Shown here: positions 21,717 to 34,454 of the stretch, piece by piece
How positions within the stretch are numbered: the stretch's first letter is position 1
How the letters are laid out: each line of letters starts with the position of its first letter
Source of the DNA: Nymphalis io
Taxonomy: Eukaryota > Arthropoda > Insecta > Lepidoptera > Nymphalidae
NCBI RefSeq assembly: GCF_905147045.1
Contig: NC_065891.1
Location: 13,649,001-13,713,000 of the forward strand
DNA length: 64,000 nucleotides
Direction: 5' to 3'
The notes under the pieces: generated by a model
The model's database searches: none
What the model was told of the DNA's origin: nothing
What the model saw: only the letters and a program-made list of their open reading frames with translations
Position numbers and translations under genes: made by a program

Positions 21717-23880
21717 TAATCTTTCAATAACTATCAATTTTGATGTTTCACTACTACTGCGAGTCCCGTTACGGCAAGATATTTTTTTTGTTTATTATTA
21801 TTGAATAATATAACAATTTAAATAAATTATACACATATGTATATCTACTACATAGTAAAAGTCAACATATTTACGTTATATAATCTCATAATTCAATATA
21901 TTTGGTAAAATTTTCGTTGACCGCAGGCCGAGCGTACACGAAACAAGCTTTGTTGTGAAATTAACTCTAAACAGGAGTGTGCACGAACGCTTGCAAACAA
22001 TACCGACTCACAGATAGCATAGTACTCCGAACACACATGAGACAATATAAGTTTGTCGTGCATATTGCAGAGAATATTTGCTTATTTGTACAATTTCTTT
22101 GCTTTAAAATACTGCTTGGAAAACCTTCTCTACTATATTTTTTTATTAGAGTGCCAACAACGATTATTAAAGCTAGGGTACAAGGTGTTTTAGCCTTTTT
22201 TAATATATATTTACGTGTGTATGTATGTGTAATGTATATATAGTGTTCATAAAGTAAAGCTCATAAATAGTACTATAATACCTTTTTATCAAACGATAAA
22301 TAGAAAAGAAAAGGATAGTATCAGTATACTATATTTTGTCTTTGTCTATTTAAATATAAAAACCTCGTTGGCCTAGTGGCAAGAGTTCGGGAGGACATCA
22401 TCATATAAAAAAAATGTTAAATAGAATATTTAACAAATTTATATATTATATGATATCTCATAGTATGTGATGTCATAAAATATGAAACTGTTTATTATAC
22501 AAGTTTTATTTATTGTATATGTAATTACTAATTAAAATTGTACAATCAAAATTGATAAAAATAAATAGCTTATTAGGGATGTCGGATCCTGGTTACCGGA
22601 ATGCGTCCGAGTTTGTAGGGCGCCTGGGGAATATCCGGCTGGCGTTATAAAAATAACACCTAATTTATTTTACACTTATTATTGTTTTTTTTATATTTCA
22701 TTCTCAAGAAAATTATGAAAAAATATCATCAGCTCTACGCTAATCTAACAATAAATTAACAGGCCTCTACTTTTTTCTGCTATATAAAACCAATCCTTTC
22801 GAAAGGAGTCCAGCTCGTCTCGCGATCTCGAGGCGAGCCTCGATGAAGATAGTCCTTACCTATCCCATTTAGTTAAAGCTTTGGTCCAGAGATAATCTGA
22901 CATTCGACAGATATATCCTGCGCAGTTCCATTTCAAAGTTGCAACTTTTCTAGTGACCGAACGATCAATGATTGCTGATTGCAGTATTCTTAACATAGAA
23001 TTAGATTTGGTTGATCATAATTTTTTCCATAAGCGTAATTTTGCAAACTCTGTATAAAAATCTATAAAATCACAGTACAACATATTAAAAAAGTATTTAA
23101 AATTAGTATTTCTTACTTTTGTACCGCCAAACAAACTTATATTTCTTAGAGATAAATAAAAAACAGAAATTTAAGGTAACGTTGAGGTGAAACGCAATAG
23201 TAAATTCCAGAGGCAGGATAAACGGTCGGAGAGACCATGTTTATTAGTTAATAAAAAATAAAAATGGTTGTACAGCGCTTGCTTTAATTAAACTTGTGCA
23301 TTTAGTATTAAGTAACACCTGCACCATCACGGTGAAAATTAAAACTTGGATTCACTGCCTTCTATTGTAACCCTAATACGAAGACTCTTGGTATGTCTGA
23401 ACTAAACAATATTCAAAATTTTGGTTGTTTTTATTACTGATTTATTTTTTTAGCATACCTAGTAACAGCAGAGTACTGTCTGTCAATATAAATGTACATA
23501 TTTTTTTAAACACAATCATTGTTTTTTTTATTTATACGTTATTTCACTTGTGTGTTTTTGTTCTACCAATAAAATGATGGATTGTTTGAGAACATTGTTT
23601 ACTATTTTTGTTCGATATAAGAAGATGAGCTGGAAAATGAAGGTGATGATAAATGATCACCATTATTCACAGGCATATTTCTGTTTAGTGGATGTATAAA
23701 TATTAATATTCAGTATTTATAAAGTTAGTGTTACCGCGTAAATCCCGATTTATTACTTTCGTAAAAAATATTATTCCAGACATTCATTTATTGTTATTTT
23801 TATAAACACATGAATTTAGCTCGAATTTCCCTATTTCCTTTTAAATAATAAAAAACGCTTTCAACATTTGTCCCTATCCT
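21717..23880. other. AT-rich DNA, no gene seen
   Basis: Contains a short tRNA-like head CCTCGTTGGCCTAGTGGCAAGAG at about 22361-22390, probably a decayed SINE start. The frame 21977-22243 shows no family resemblance. Confidence 0.4.
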
Positions 23881-23887
23881 TTTTACC

Positions 23888-24210
23888 TTTTTTTTATAGA
23901 ATAGGTAGGCGGACAAACAGATGGGCCACCTGATGGTAAATGTTCACCACAGACATTGAAAGAAATTATCTTTCATTTTATTTTTAATATATCTTTCATA
24001 TTATTATTAATCATCGCTCACATCGCCAATGCGCCAACAATTTGGTAACTAAGATATTATGTCCCTTTTTGTTACAGGCATAATTACACCGGCTCACTCA
24101 TCTTTTGAAACCGGAACATATGAATACCAAGTAGGTACTACTGTTTTGCGGTAGAATATCTGATGAGTATCCAGACGAGCTTGCATATAACCCTACCAAC
24201 AGTATACCTA
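23888..24210 (-). mobile_element. F1 SINE with internal insertion, minus orientation
   Basis: The T-run and TATAGAATAGGTAGGCGG end and the reversed head (ACCCTACCAACAGTA) are present. An A/T-rich filler of about 45 bp containing two ATCTTTCAT copies interrupts it near 23965-24010. Confidence 0.82.
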
Positions 24211-24818
24211 CATACATGAGGAAAGGAAAATACAGTAAAATCTCGAAATCAAGGTACGAGGCACCCCTAAAGATTTTTACCCACGCAAACACACCCACGT
24301 AAAGCCCAATCACCAAAAAATATAAAAATTAATAACCTAAAATAGACATGCTTCTATTTATAAATTAAACCAGTTACTCAAATTCCTTATCGTAGAAACC
24401 CATCCATAAAATAATACTTCATTTTAAAATAACCAGCGTTATATCCCAGTTGAATTACTCATTTAGAATTTGTACCACAGACAAGTCACTCTCAAGTTAT
24501 AACGGAAACTGTTAAAGATGGTATTACTTTGTTAGCTAATAGGATTAATGTTTTGACAAATTTCACGCTGTAGATTGAGAGAAAATTGTGGCTCACGACG
24601 ATAAATACTTAAACGTTTCTCGAATGAAAGCCAGTTGTGTTATGCATAATTTATAACTTAATTACTAGCTTTTGAGAGAGGATTTGTTTGTGAATTATTC
24701 AAATGTTATGCTACTCTCCTAAAAAGAACACCATTTTATTTACCTACATCAATAAGTATGTCGTTCTCGATTCGTCTATATACGATATATTAATATGATC
24801 ATGTATATTTCTTTCTAA
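24211..24818. other. no gene seen
   Basis: AT-rich but not simple sequence. Homeodomain-like cores (GGATTAATG, CTTAATTACTAG) occur at 24540-24670. No exon is visible. Confidence 0.35.
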
Positions 24819-25117
24819 GCCGAGATGGCCTAGTGGTTAGAACGCGTGAATCTTAACCGACGATCGTGGGTTCAAACCCGGGTAAGCACCACTGAATTTT
24901 CATGAGCTTAATTTGTAATTATAATTCATCTCGTCCTTAACGGCGAAGGAAAACATCTCGAGGAAACCTGCATGTGTCTAATTTCATTGAAATTATGTGA
25001 CACATGTTTGACATTGTACCAACTCGCATTGGAGCAGCGTGGTGGAATAAGCTCACACCTTGGCCTCAAAAGTAAGAGGAGGCCTTAGCCCAGCAGTTGG
25101 ACATTAACAGGCTGTTA
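24819..25117 (+). mobile_element. F2 tRNA-derived SINE, full length
   Basis: Head AAGCCGAGATGGCCTAGTGG with TTAGAACGCG, B box GGGTTCAAACCC, and tail GGACATTAACAGGCTGTTAC. Confidence 0.92.
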
Positions 25118-25230
25118 CTGTATTTCTCTTGTTTATGGACCGACCTTGTGTTTAATGTAGTTTCAAAGTGGAGCGACCTTTCAACTGGTATTGGGAATTG
25201 TTAAGTTCTTATTTAATAATTATTATGACA

Positions 25231-25371
25231 TTTTTTTAATTTAATAAAAAGGCAAACTAGCAAACCTGCTATTTGTTGATAAATAGTCATCACTGCCTTT
25301 ATACTTAGACACACCAAAAACTAAATTTTTTATGTTCATACTTGTGCCTGAAATTACAATGACTCATTCAC
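25231..25371 (-). mobile_element. F1 SINE fragment, decayed
   Basis: T-run, AAAAAGGCAAACTAGC, AAATAGTCATCACTG and CTTGTGCCTGAAATTACAATG, then it breaks off against the next copy. Confidence 0.55.
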
Positions 25372-25665
25372 AGGTGGTAGAGCTTTGTGCAAGCTCGTCT
25401 GAGTAGGTACCACCCACTCGTCAGATAATCTACCGCAAGACAGCAGTACTTGGTATTGTTGTATTCTGGTTTGAAGGGTGAGTGAGCCAGTGTAATTACA
25501 GGCACAAGCGACATAACATCTTAGTTCCCAAGGTTGGTGGCACATTAGTGATGTAAGCGATGGTTAACGTTTCTTACAATGCCAATGTCTATGGGCGTTG
25601 GTGAGCACTTACCATCAGGTGGCCCATATGCTCGTCCGCCTTCCTAAAATAGAAATAAAACAAAA
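25372..25665 (+). mobile_element. F1 SINE, full length
   Basis: Head GGTGGTAGAGCTTTGTGC to tail CCGCCTTCCTAAAATAG and an A-rich end. It abuts an older reversed F1 fragment, forming an inverted pair. Confidence 0.9.
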
Positions 25666-27038
25666 CACTAATCTGGAATAAATTAATACGAATTGTAGCT
25701 TCATTTCGGTAGGATAATATTAATAAGTATGTAGTATATACGAAAACAATGGACCCTAACTAAATAAACATTCACAATTATTTATTTATTTGGCACAGAT
25801 AACTAATAACAGTCAGTAATATCAACACATTATTATATAAAAAATAAAGCCGGACTATAATATTCTCCAATGCGTGCAAAGATTAAATTAAATGAAGTTT
25901 TTCGTAAATATAAGATAAAAATGTAAAAACAATTTTCATAAAATTGTTCATAAAAAACGTTTTATTCATGTAGCCTTTTATATTTCCATTTCATTTCAAA
26001 TCAAATTAAAATACTTCTATTAGAAAACGACTCACAGATAACTCCATTTAAAATAAAAGGTGAAAAATAATGTTTTTACATATAAAATGTAAGCAATTTA
26101 AGAATTTCTGTAAGAACTTGCAATTAATTTCAGCCATTAATTTTACTTCTACATTTTGAAAAGACTATTTTATACAAAAACTTTGCTTTAAAAGTCTTTA
26201 ATACTGAATACAGCGAAGATATTTTTCCTATCTCTTTTACAAATGTTTAGTTTCATACATTAATTATAATTATATTTTTTATTTATTTAATAACTAAAAA
26301 CACATTAACATTAAATATAGACAGACCAGCTTAACAAAAATATCATAGTTACAATTTATATATTATATATAAATTATACTTACAATTTTCCCCCAAAAAC
26401 TTAAATGTTAAGCTACTGGTTCAGAATGTAAATTCGATGGGACAAATCAAATCAAAATGATTCCTTATTCAAGTAAGCTCATAAAAGCACTTAAATCGTT
26501 GTGTTACATTTAATTTAATGTAAGGCCATTTATTCTTGTATACGAATTATATATTAATTAATTAATAATTTATTGCACGTTAAACTTTGTATATATATTC
26601 TGCTTGTTGATTGATAATTGATATCAATTAAAACTAATTCCAAGGTTTTTATCATCTATATTTATTTTTATATCGGATACTTTTTTAATTTAAAAACCAT
26701 TAATATATAAAACTAATCTAATAAAAAAAACCTCATCCGAAAGTACCTTTGAGTTTGGCTAGTAGTACTAGTAAATTTCAATTATTCAACTCTTGATCAA
26801 CGGTAAAAAAAAACATCGCCAAGCAATCTGAACCCGAAGCACCACTTTACCGTCAATAAAAAAGTTGGTAATTTTACACTCGCTTTCATGAATTCGAATT
26901 TTGTACAGCATTATTCGCAAATAATAAATATAATAAACATATTATTAGAAAAACATGCCTTTACTTAGTTACCTCCAAAGTAAAAATACAAGCATTTACA
27001 AAATAAAGTTGATAAAAAAATATACGAAGTAATGCAAC
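25666..27038. other. AT-rich DNA, no gene seen
   Basis: Very A/T-rich. The patch at 26740-26900 has more mixed composition but no splice-bounded exon. Confidence 0.4.
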
Positions 27039-27112
27039 TTGGTGGCTTTGTGCAAGTCTGGGTTGATACCACCTTAGTTCCCAAGGTTAATATTTCTATT
27101 TTTGGTATCGCC
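27039..27112 (+). mobile_element. F1 SINE remnant
   Basis: TTGGTGGCTTTGTGCAAGTC followed by TTAGTTCCCAAGGTTAATA: the head joined to the middle by a large internal deletion. Confidence 0.5.
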
Positions 27113-29075
27113 ACCGTGTATAGTATATTTTACTCGCACCTATTTCAATATGTATGGGAAGGAATAGGCTAGCAGCAAGCCAATAATATGCTTCAAAAAG
27201 GAGTTTTTTTTTCAAACTGTGGACAAAGTAATTGAAATTTGTTATTATTTATAGTTAATTTTAAATTTGTATAGAAACGTATGTATTGATACTGAATTTT
27301 CAATTTTTAATATACGATTTAGCTACAAAAAAAAAACAAAAACTGTATATGAAACAGTTTTAATTTTAAAAGTATACCTTATTTTACACAAATTTTACTT
27401 CCCACTTATTTTCCAACATGTATTTAAATTCTTTAGAATATTCACATACTAATCTGTAAGGCAATTATATGAAGAATCCAAATATATATATTATTAAAAA
27501 CCAGAGGTAGGATAATTTAAAAAAAATAAACAACTCAACTATTATTCTTCTCATAATTCAAAATTTAAAAATCACCGTTATTAAACGCTATTTCTAATTA
27601 CACTTACTATAACCAATATGGACACATCTAACCAACACAACCGTTTAACTGATTAGAACTAAGCACGTATTACGAATTACGAAACTAATACAATTAATTA
27701 ATGATTAAAAAAATGGACCATGAATATTGTAAAAGCAACTATCAACGGCCGCCGCTCGCAACCGCCCGCACAAAAGTGAGTCTAAGGATGTCGTGATCCC
27801 TCTGACGTAGCTTCTTTCTTCTACCCGACACTTGTCAAGCTTTGACAAATAATTGGAGGGTAGGATGTTGGCTATGTCTTATTTCCTTGCAAATTCTCTA
27901 AGAAAATAAATATATACATATATATATATATATATATTAGTAGGTAATCATACAAAATCATCGAGAAATCTTCGAAATAATGTATCTGTCCCTACCCAGC
28001 GAGGTGCCCCTGGCGAGAGCAGCCAGCCGCAGGGAAAAGGCGCGCCCGGGTAACGACAGTTGAGGGGTTAATTGGGTTTGATTACTTCCCACGTATGGTT
28101 AACTGCGAAGCTTAAATGTTCGGTGTTATTGAGTGGTGGATATAATATTCAATTGGGCGTTACAGCCGAATGTTCCGCGCAAATCCCGTACTACATGTGA
28201 AAAGTATTGGCACAGAAAAGTGTCACAGGTCTGATTTACTAGATGACAGTATGAATTGCAATTGGATTGGGATTTGCAATTTTGTACAACAATGACGTAA
28301 AGAGGTTTTAATGAATCCCACTTCAATATTTCCTTCATATGCCGTAATTGATGCGCATAACAAATTAGACGGCTTTTACGACACCCACGGTTAGAAATTG
28401 GGTGAAATATAATTATAATATTTAGCAGTAAGTTAATTAAAAAATAATTTTAACATTGGCAAAGGCAGTAAAAAAGTAATTTTGCCTCGAATACTTAACT
28501 AGTTGATAATAATAGGTTCTCAATGTGGTCCATTAAGGCAGCTAATCGGGCGCAGAGCCAACTCTTCCTGTACCGAACGATTGCAAAAGTAAAATGGCCA
28601 ATAATCCACGTACCCAGTACATTCATTATTAGTTATCTGTGCATTGCAATCTCGAAGGATTTTTCGAAACAATTTATAATACAATATTTTGGTTTAAAAA
28701 TATACTGTTTTAATAATTTTTACTTTTAAATTTTGAATTAATACTAAATTGACGCTTTAAAAATTTGTAAAAAACGCTTATTATGTACTACTTTATACAT
28801 ATCAAAGTAAATATTTTTATTACATTTGTAGGCGCAAAGTTCAACAATAGCCATACAACATTACAGTGCAATAGAACAATACTTAGTTGCGTGTAAATAT
28901 ATTTAAAAAAAAAACATATTTATATTATTATGTTCAAACTGCTAAATACGAATAGTTTCAGGTTGTCAGATGTTTTATTACTATCAGAAAATTGAATATT
29001 ATAATATGAAATATTCGGAATATCGCAAAATTGGACATTATCAGGGTAATTTATATATATGTAGATATTTAAGAG
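27113..29075. other. no recognised gene; two CG-rich islands
   Basis: Islands at 27745-27830 and 27985-28110 are clearly richer in G and C than the surroundings and are not repeats seen elsewhere in the window. I find no splice-consistent exon in them. Frames at 28126-28338 and 28523-28729 match no family I know. Confidence 0.35.
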
Positions 29076-29285
29076 ACGAGATGGCCCAGTATCTAGAACA
29101 CCTACGAGTGGAGCAAAGCACGGGAGAGGCTGCGGATGCGTTATATCAACGCGATCCCGCAGTCTCTCCGATCCGTGCTGAGGACGGCCATTGCAGTGGT
29201 TTTAGTGGGTAAGAATCCCACATAACCCGGTTCCACCTCCATAGGACCCGGGTATCTTTCTAAAGGTTTCCAATGCGAGACAAAA
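29076..29285 (+). mobile_element. chimeric retroelement fragment, A-tailed
   Basis: It starts with an F2-like head piece (GAGATGGCCCAGTATCTAGAACAC). It continues with a GC-rich body and the block shared with 20085-20172 (GACGGCCATTGCAGTGGTTTTAGTG). It ends GGGTATCTTTCTAAAGG...AATGCGAGACAAAAAAAA. The A-run and end motif suggest a retroposed LINE-like 3' end. The 80-codon frame here is not a gene. Confidence 0.5.
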
Positions 29286-29823
29286 AAAAAGTGTCTAGAA
29301 CACCTGAATTATAATTATATTAATTGAAGTTTATAATAAACATTAAAATAAAGAGTAGAAAAAAATTTAAGAGTAATATCTCATTCAAAAGTTAAAAGTC
29401 ATAAAGTTTGATAAGATATATTTCTGCTCTTTTATACATTTTATTTCCCAATGCACTAAAATACTAGATTTAAGAAAATCCCAACGCAAATGGATCAGAA
29501 TCAACATATCAGGAACATGTTGTACTTTGAGAGCATTGCCAATCGAAATTCGATTTTATTGGCAAATGGTAAGCAAGTGCCAAGTGCCAGCCGCGAGGGA
29601 CCAACGCAGTCACCGAATCTGGCCGTACTCAATCACACCGCTCGTTTGAGTCGCTGCCAACGCTGAATCGCATTTGAGTATTTTAAGACGAGTGTTCGCA
29701 AAAGGGTAGCATGTCGTATTCTGATTAGATGAAATTAGCCAAAAAGATGCATAAAAATATTTGGCGGCAGGTGAAATTTGAAGGAGGCTTTTATAATATT
29801 AAGAATTTTTGATATTCATGTAT
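29286..29823. other. no gene seen
   Basis: AT-rich except for a mixed-composition stretch at 29560-29690 (GCCAGCCGCGAGGGACC and similar) with no recognisable exon. Confidence 0.35.
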
Positions 29824-30060
29824 CGATGGCACAGTGGTAAGAATACGTGAATCTTAAGCAAAGCTTACATTTACAAACCTGGGCAAGCACTGAATTTTCG
29901 TATTCTTAATTAGAGCTTATAATTTATCTTGTACTTTGTGGGAAATATTGTGACATACTTATCCATCGACTGTCTTTGGAACAGCGCGATGGAGAAAGCT
30001 CCAAACCTACTCAACAAGAGGAGGGCTGAGCCCAACAGTGAAATATTTACAAAATGTTAG
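29824..30060 (+). mobile_element. F2 SINE, strongly diverged
   Basis: CGATGGCACAGTGGTAAGAATACG, GGGCAAGCACTGAATTTTCG, GCGATGGAGAAAGCTCCAAACC and AGGGCTGAGCCCAACAGTG follow F2 order with heavy decay. Confidence 0.72.
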
Positions 30061-30370
30061 TTTTTCAATGCATATTCTTGGAACAATGATATTTATGGGT
30101 TTGCGGTTAGCGTCGTACTTTACACGGTAATTCTTCAAACCTTATTTAGTAAGAATAATTAATTAATTTAATTAACCTGAAGTATCGTTAGTGGACTTGA
30201 AAGAACTGACCATCAAAGCACTTGTTACCATATAATCTCCTCAATCACTTTATGATAATTTCCGGTGACTGTTAGTAAAGTTAGCCGCCAATAAAGCACC
30301 CGAAATCCGTGATTCACTCACGCAGTGAGGTTAACACATTGAGCATCATTTTAGGTTAAGGTTTATAGAC

Positions 30371-31375
30371 ATTTTATTCTCAAAAAGACATAAGTCGCTT
30401 ACATGAGAATACACATATAACAATATAACATTCATATTTGTCTTTATTAGTTACCCATTTATCGCATAGACCTAATTTTTTTTTCTTTTTTTTTAAATTC
30501 AATGTTCTATTATATATTCAGCCAGTTTGGTCTCGAATGCATTAAATGAGTGTACATTTTTTATGTGTGCAGGTATTTTATTGTAAAGTCGTGCTCCTTC
30601 ATATGTAAGAGTTTTTGTACCATATGACGTCCTGGTTTTCGGTAAGACAAGAAAGATAGCTCGTCGGGTGCTACGATTACGATGTTCTTTTGTTTTGGTA
30701 AAACTTATATCAGTGTGGATGGTTTTGTTGAGCATTTTTCTGATTAGGATACATGTACTATATATATATAAAGCTATCGAATATTCATTATTTTGTTTCC
30801 ATTTAATTAATTTTTTTTTTTTTTGTAGTTGTTCGAACAGCGTTAGGGATAATGGAAGAGATATTTTATTATTTTATTTTGTGTTATTTGAGGGTTGTCT
30901 AGTCTTGTTTCTAGTGGCACTTACCCAAACTTCATTGAGATGTAGCAGTAGGGTTTGACTAGAGTGTTATAGATGGTGTAACGCAGCACACGTAGAATAC
31001 ATCGGGCTAGGTTTCGGACTGAGCCAGTAATTGAAGTTAAATTTTTTTTCTTACACGTTCAATTTGAGTATTACATATTAAATTACTGTCTATCCTTAAT
31101 CCGAGATATTTTCACTGTGTTTTTCTTTATAGTTGTTTGTTATTAATTGTAAGGGGTGCATATGGCAATTTTGGTTTATTTTTAGCTTTGAAAATAATGT
31201 AGCATGTTAGGAGATTACGTTGAAACCATGTAGATAAAGTATTTAAATCTTCTTGAGTTTTAAGAATAAGATTTTGTATAGATTTTTTTGGATAACATTT
31301 TAATGTTTTGATACCCGCTTTCTTAAAGATTGTATATTTTGCTTCAGTGATAATCACTGTATAGACTCGAGAAGT
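30371..31375 (-). mobile_element. 5'-truncated LINE (reverse-transcriptase remnant)
   Basis: Read on the - strand. First comes EDLNTLSTWFQRNLL (31357-31127), the segment that follows the catalytic region of LINE reverse transcriptases. A frameshifted KYLGLRIDSNL follows near 31100, then RNLARCILRVLRYTIYNTL near 31000. A C-terminal frame (30735-30499) contains RTSYGTKTLTYEGARLYNKI, PAHIKNVHSF and FETKLAEYI. The 3' UTR ends near 30371 with GAGAATAAAATG. The catalytic FADD box is not present, so the copy is truncated upstream of it and has several stops and frameshifts. It fits a CR1/Jockey-like group, clade not resolved. Confidence 0.8.
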
Positions 31376-31605
31376 AAGGATAAACTAATAACGCCGAGTT
31401 CCCGACTCCACAAAGTCAATAAACCCTTCCTGTGGCAAGGTATTCGTTTCTATAATAACATTCCGCAGATATTATTCCTTTTTCCAATAAATAAATTTAT
31501 TTATTTTTTGTTAAAAAAACAGTTATATTTAACCATGATTGATTATTTAACCATTTATTACTCAACCATGATTGAAAAAGAGTAATTAAAGAGCTTTTTG
31601 CCGGT

Positions 31606-31834
31606 TTTTTTTTATAGAATAGGAAGGTGGACGAGCATATGGACCACCTAATGGTAAGTGGTCACCAACGCCTTTAGACATTAATGCGCCACCAACCTTG
31701 GGGACTAAGATTTTATGCCCCTTGTGCCTGTAATTACACTGGCTTACTCACCCTTCAAACCGGAACACAACAATACCAAGTACTGCTGTTTTGCGGTAGA
31801 ATATCTGATGAGTGGGTGGTACCTACACCACCAC
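31606..31834 (-). mobile_element. F1 SINE with deletion, minus orientation
   Basis: T-run, TATAGAATAGGAAGGTGGACG, then a jump from AGACATT to AATGCGCCACCAACC. It ends at GTGGGTGGTACCTAC with the head missing. Confidence 0.85.
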
Positions 31835-32109
31835 TGTCACTTATCACACTCTTGCGCATACGCGGTTACGACGCGGTTAATTTATCGCACTTTTTGTTAA
31901 AATTATATTGTTCATAGCACTACATTTACGTATCCTTAAAATATTAGTTTCTATCAAGATAACTACCATGATTTTTACAAAAATATCAAACACAGTAGCG
32001 TAGGAGAATCAATTTAAATAATACTTATGATCTGTTTTTTTTTCCATTAGATGTACTTTGAAAGTGATAATAATTGTTGAGTTATAAGATATTTTTTTTA
32101 ATTTTATAC

Positions 32110-32412
32110 TCAGTTACTAATCTTTACTAATATTATAAAGCTAAAGAGTTTGTTTGGTTGAACGCGCTAATTGAATTTAATTTTAAAAATAATTTTGAGA
32201 TTGTTAAAATCTCAAAAAATACCGGATCAAATTGAAAATTATGTTAATGTTCCCCTTTGTCAAAGGCTATTATTATATTTAACATCAAGCTACAACCAAT
32301 AGGAGCTTAGCATCAATAAAAATTTTTGCAGAAACGGGGAAAATATATTCTTTTTGAGAGTTTCCGTTGCGTGCGCAGTCTAAACGGGTAAAGTTAAGCA
32401 ACAATCACGTAT
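32110..32412. repeat. dispersed non-coding repeat of Lepidoptera type
   Basis: TTTACTAATATTATAAAGC, GAGTTTGTTTGGTTGAACGCG, ACCAATAGGAGC, AAACGGGGAAAATATATTC and CGTTGCGTGCGCAGTC form a block order I know as a common lepidopteran dispersed repeat, probably non-autonomous. Class not determined here. Confidence 0.5.
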
Positions 32413-33620
32413 GCCAGAATTGTTTTTCTTAAAAGATAAAAAAAAGGCGTCCACGATATCGTTTGTGTAGCATTTAAGGATGACTTACTATAACCTTTTT
32501 TATTGTAATCAAAATAGTTCTAAAAAAAAATCCATTATTTGCGTAGATTTTTTCTCATTGTTTTGTTAAATTTATAATTACTCGTTTTTTTAATAGTTAG
32601 TTAATCATATTTACTTATTTTTAAATACAGATTTACCTTTTAGTTTTAAAAGGATACAATTTCTTATGAAGGTATCGTTTGCAGTCATAAAAAATAAAGC
32701 ACAGAGACAGACATTAAAATGTGTCGGAATAGATTTAAGGGAATTGATTTTCTTTGATAGTTAATCTAAAATATAATTTACTTAAAAATAGGTTTGATTT
32801 TTTTGGCCATAAACAAAATATATAATTATTATGAATAAATAATAAATAAAACGGTATTTATTGCATATGCATTATTATTAAAACAAAACATTTGTGTGGC
32901 TTAGGAAATTAAATGAGTTTAACTGAGAGACGTAGATGAAGCTATGTGAAATGTTATATGCAAAGTAAATATAGACATCTACAAAATTTTAGTCAAAAAA
33001 TGTTATATGTTTTTATATTGCTCAGATTTCTTTAAATATCCTTAAATTAGTTCTGGAGATTGTTACCTTATTTTATTAAATATTTTAATATCCATTTTGA
33101 TTACAACGAATAAACCAGGCAGATAAAAATCAGGCAGATGTCTTCTTTTGCGTTGAGGCTTTTACAAAGTAAAAAAATACATCTACATTATTTCAGAAAA
33201 ACAACGAAATAGTGATAAAACCCGTTATTCAATAAATAAAAAATGTTATTTTAAATCATCATGGATAATTTCAAGTTAATTGATACATAAATGTCGAAAT
33301 GGTAACTATTTTTTACTTAATGTGCTCTCCTGAAAAATTCCTATTATGTAGATATCCGTATCTACTTCTGCCATCGATTTATTATGCCATTAGTCATCAA
33401 TACTTTTTGTTGTGTTTTAGTTTGATGACTGCGTAAGCCACCGTCTTAAGTGTGGCTTACCCTAAAAAAAGTAGGTGCAACACGACGCTGGGCTGATTTG
33501 AAACATCAAAATTTAAACACTCAAGGAGTAAAGAGCGGCGGCTGAGATGGGGCATGATGACATAAGGGACCGTCATGTTTTTGTCATGGCATACTAGTCG
33601 GTCTTTACTTTATTTTACTT
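32413..33620. other. AT-rich DNA with a small hairpin, no gene seen
   Basis: A perfect 9-bp stem (GTAAGCCAC 33433-33441, GTGGCTTAC 33452-33460) encloses a 10-nt loop. Nothing else is recognised. Confidence 0.4.
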
Positions 33621-33624
33621 TACT

Positions 33625-33765
33625 TTATTGTACACCACAAAGAGAAAAAAACAAATACAAAACATGGATACAGCCTAAATAAAAGTAGCATACAATTTTG
33701 GCGACCTATTCGCTACATAGCGATCTCTTCCAGGCAACTAACGATTTAAGCAATAACTCATAGGA
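33625..33765 (-). mobile_element. LINE 3' UTR fragment, minus orientation
   Basis: CTTTATTGTACACCACAAAGAG...CGATCTCTTCCAGGCAACTAA is the reverse complement of the end block also present at 15230-15425. Confidence 0.6.
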
Positions 33766-34084
33766 TATGAGGTAGGTGGTGTTGTAATAATAAATAAAAT
33801 AACATTAATCTATAATTAAAACAAACTAATAAATAAATGTAAATATAAAATACACATATTATATATCAATAAATAAATTATATTATCAATACATATAAAA
33901 TTACAAGTACTTAATATAAATCCAGACTATATACAAGGAAAGCTAATAAAAACGATAAGTCCTGAAACATAACAAGAAAGAAAAAAAATATATAAATACA
34001 AAAAAATATAAAAATTAAAGATATTATTGGTGATAAGGCATTTGAGACAAAAAGTGATCGTTTTCACGTTTTTTTTAAATATCT

Positions 34085-34330
34085 ATGGATTTGGCCTTTC
34101 CCACAAGGTGCGCGCCAATGCATGTTTCACATCATAAAATAAAAAGGATAGACGCGTTCAACGCTGGGTCATTATCCAATCACTCATTAGCGATCACCTT
34201 AACATATTATTTCAAAATGTTGGTAGTTACTCTCCCGATTAGTGAAAGAGCATACCGAAGTCAATTAACGAGCCACTTAACAATTCCCTTTGGAGATTTG
34301 TCTCGATTTGAATATCTTTGAATCGTCGAA
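34085..34330. promoter_or_regulatory. candidate conserved non-coding island
   Basis: Repeat-free mixed-composition sequence with clustered sites such as CCAATCACTCATTAGCG, GATTAGTGAAAG and CAATTAACGAGCC. The 78-codon frame has no recognisable family. Regulatory role is inferred from motif density only. Confidence 0.22.
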
Positions 34331-34454
34331 ATCCGATTACTGTGATAGATGCATTCCTGTTTATACATAGTTTATATATATAGTTTTATTATTTATAGAG
34401 TTTTATTATATATAGTAACCTAGGAATACATGTGTAAATATTATGAATTTATTC

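Noticed and set aside
24819..24900. Possible tRNA genes in F2 and F3 heads
   Set aside because: They have A- and B-box motifs but no complete cloverleaf, and each continues into a SINE body.
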